Below, piece after piece: positions 6,302-7,078 of a DNA stretch of 7,078 bases; the first letter of the stretch is position 1, and every line of letters starts with the position of its first letter. The notes under the pieces are model-generated. The model ran no database searches, had not been told where the DNA came from, and was given only the letters and a program-made list of their open reading frames with translations. This DNA comes from Alphaproteobacteria bacterium (GTDB taxonomy: Bacteria > Pseudomonadota > Alphaproteobacteria > UBA8366 > GCA-2717185). A program made the translations under genes and the position numbers. Location: positions 1-7,078 of the forward strand of contig JAESSL010000003.1 in NCBI GenBank assembly GCA_016764135.1, given 5' to 3'.

Positions 6302-7018
6302 TTATTGCGCCTCCGCGCCACCTAATCCGCCTGTCGTATTACCAAATCCGATACCTGACTGATCGCCGGATTTCGCCGCGCCGGTCGGCAGACCCGCACG
6401 ATAATTCCGAATAACGTCAACGTCCCGATTGGTTGGTTTCGCCGTCGAATCGCGCGCCCGGACCAAATCGCCCGGATCGGCGATCGAGGCGCCCAACGCT
6501 CGTTGATAGGCGCAACCAAACGACTTCACCGGATAATTGGAGCCATCGAATGTCGGTCCCCATGCAATATTCGTACAGGACGGCACCGAGGCGCGATGCG
6601 CCGAATACGTCATGAACACGCCATCGGGATCCGATGTTTCGCTCACAACGATTTTGATTTCGGCCTCCCGTATACCGGCGCCACGCAACAAACGTTTTAC
6701 CTGACCCATGCGCGCCGTGGTTAAATCCGGACCGCCGGATGACGGCGCCAGCTTCACGTTCAAGGCCCCGCGCCCCCGACGAATATAATCACGCAAATAT
6801 CGGTTCATCCGAACGTTGTCCTCGCCGGACAATTGGTACTGGCCGACGGGCAATGAAACGACGAGCCTGACGTTTTCTTTAGAGACGACGATCGGGTTAT
6901 TGACGCGATAATCCCAGGATCGGGTTTCCTTTAGGCAGCCACCCAAAAGTATTGCGATCAACGCCGCGCCTGCGGCGATTTTCAAGCTTCTAACTCGGAA
7001 CATTGTTTCGACCTTCAT
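6302..7018 (-). CDS. cpaD: Tad pilus biogenesis lipoprotein CpaD
   Basis: The 238-residue product matches the Caulobacter-type CpaD family. A lipoprotein signal peptide ends in the lipobox LLGGC with Cys28 as the lipidated residue. Leu at +2 is consistent with outer-membrane sorting. The mature part has a WDYRVNNPIVV segment at 35-45, RDYIRRGRGALNV at 76-88 (an OmpA-like flavour), two further cysteines (148 and 169) that may pair, and the FGCAYQRALGASIADPGDLVRARD region at 167-190, the family's hallmark. The last 25 residues are rich in Gly. CpaD works with the secretin CpaC at the outer membrane. The start at 7018 has GGAG 9 nt upstream. ATG at 7003 (Met6), preceded by AAGG, would give a more standard 22-residue signal peptide and cannot be excluded. 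The gene begins 6 nt after the cpaC stop. Confidence 0.93.
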   Translation of the reverse strand: MKVETMFRVRSLKIAAGAALIAILLGGCLKETRSWDYRVNNPIVVSKENVRLVVSLPVGQYQLSGEDNVRMNRYLRDYIRRGRGALNVKLAPSSGGPDLTTARMGQVKRLLRGAGIREAEIKIVVSETSDPDGVFMTYSAHRASVPSCTNIAWGPTFDGSNYPVKSFGCAYQRALGASIADPGDLVRARDSTAKPTNRDVDVIRNYRAGLPTGAAKSGDQSGIGFGNTTGGLGGAEAQ

Positions 7019-7024
7019 GGCTCA

Positions 7025-7078
7025 TTACTCCATGATATAGCCAAAGGGACCGGATAACGGCATCGGCGTCGTCGGCGG
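7025..7078 (-). CDS. cpaC: Tad pilus secretin CpaC (RcpA), last 17 codons
   Basis: Reading in from the right edge, one frame is open for 17 codons and ends with TAA at 7027-7025. Its tail GPFGYIME resembles the short glycine/aromatic ending of CpaC secretins. Directly upstream of cpaD is where cpaC is expected in the Caulobacter order. CpaC is the outer-membrane secretin through which the pilus passes. The stretch is too short for a domain match, so the call leans on synteny. The GGAG serving cpaD overlaps its last codons. Confidence 0.7.
   Translation of the reverse strand, partial: PPTTPMPLSGPFGYIME
7028..7031 (-). promoter_or_regulatory. Ribosome binding site of cpaD
   Basis: GGAG overlaps the final Met-Glu codons of cpaC and lies 9 nt before the cpaD ATG at 7018. 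It supports that start and suggests coupled translation of the two genes. Confidence 0.5.

Overview
The window is a compact piece of a Tad/Flp (type IVc) pilus assembly locus. The organism is most likely an alphaproteobacterium. This rests on the Caulobacter-type gene order cpaC-cpaD-cpaE-cpaF-tadB-tadC, on the Caulobacter-type CpaD lipoprotein, and on the CpaE form of TadZ with an N-terminal receiver-like domain. Base composition looks moderate in GC by eye. I cannot name a genus.

Layout. Bases 1-1514 lie on the + strand. They hold the C-terminal end of a TadG-like protein, followed by two TadE-like pseudopilins, each with a short leader ending in Gly and a G^xxxxEF processing motif. Bases 1543-7078 lie on the - strand, read right to left: the last 17 codons of cpaC (outer-membrane secretin), cpaD (lipoprotein), cpaE/tadZ (ParA/MinD-like localisation protein), cpaF/tadA (motor ATPase), tadB and tadC (inner-membrane platform). 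The two blocks converge tail to tail. Only 28 bases separate their stop codons, and a 7-bp-stem hairpin spans the + strand stop.

How it works together. CpaC forms the outer-membrane channel and CpaD is its lipoprotein partner. CpaE places the machine in the cell. CpaF hydrolyses ATP and drives the TadB/TadC platform, which moves pilin subunits in and out of the fibre. TadE and TadG-like proteins are minor pilins or envelope components needed for assembly. The major pilin gene, prepilin peptidase (cpaA/tadV), cpaB and the N-terminal part of tadG are not in the window. The - strand genes are tightly packed: 6 nt between cpaC and cpaD, 88 nt between cpaD and cpaE, 26 nt between cpaE and cpaF, 4 nt between cpaF and tadB, and a 1-nt overlap between tadB and tadC. 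This suggests one operon. The only real gap is upstream of cpaE, and it is AT-rich with three TTAA tetramers.

I found no undescribed system, mobile element, CRISPR array or RNA gene. The points worth a second look are small: an unusually degenerate P-loop in CpaE, the hairpin at the convergent junction, a six-codon upstream ORF ending on the cpaE start, and ambiguous starts in the pseudopilin genes.
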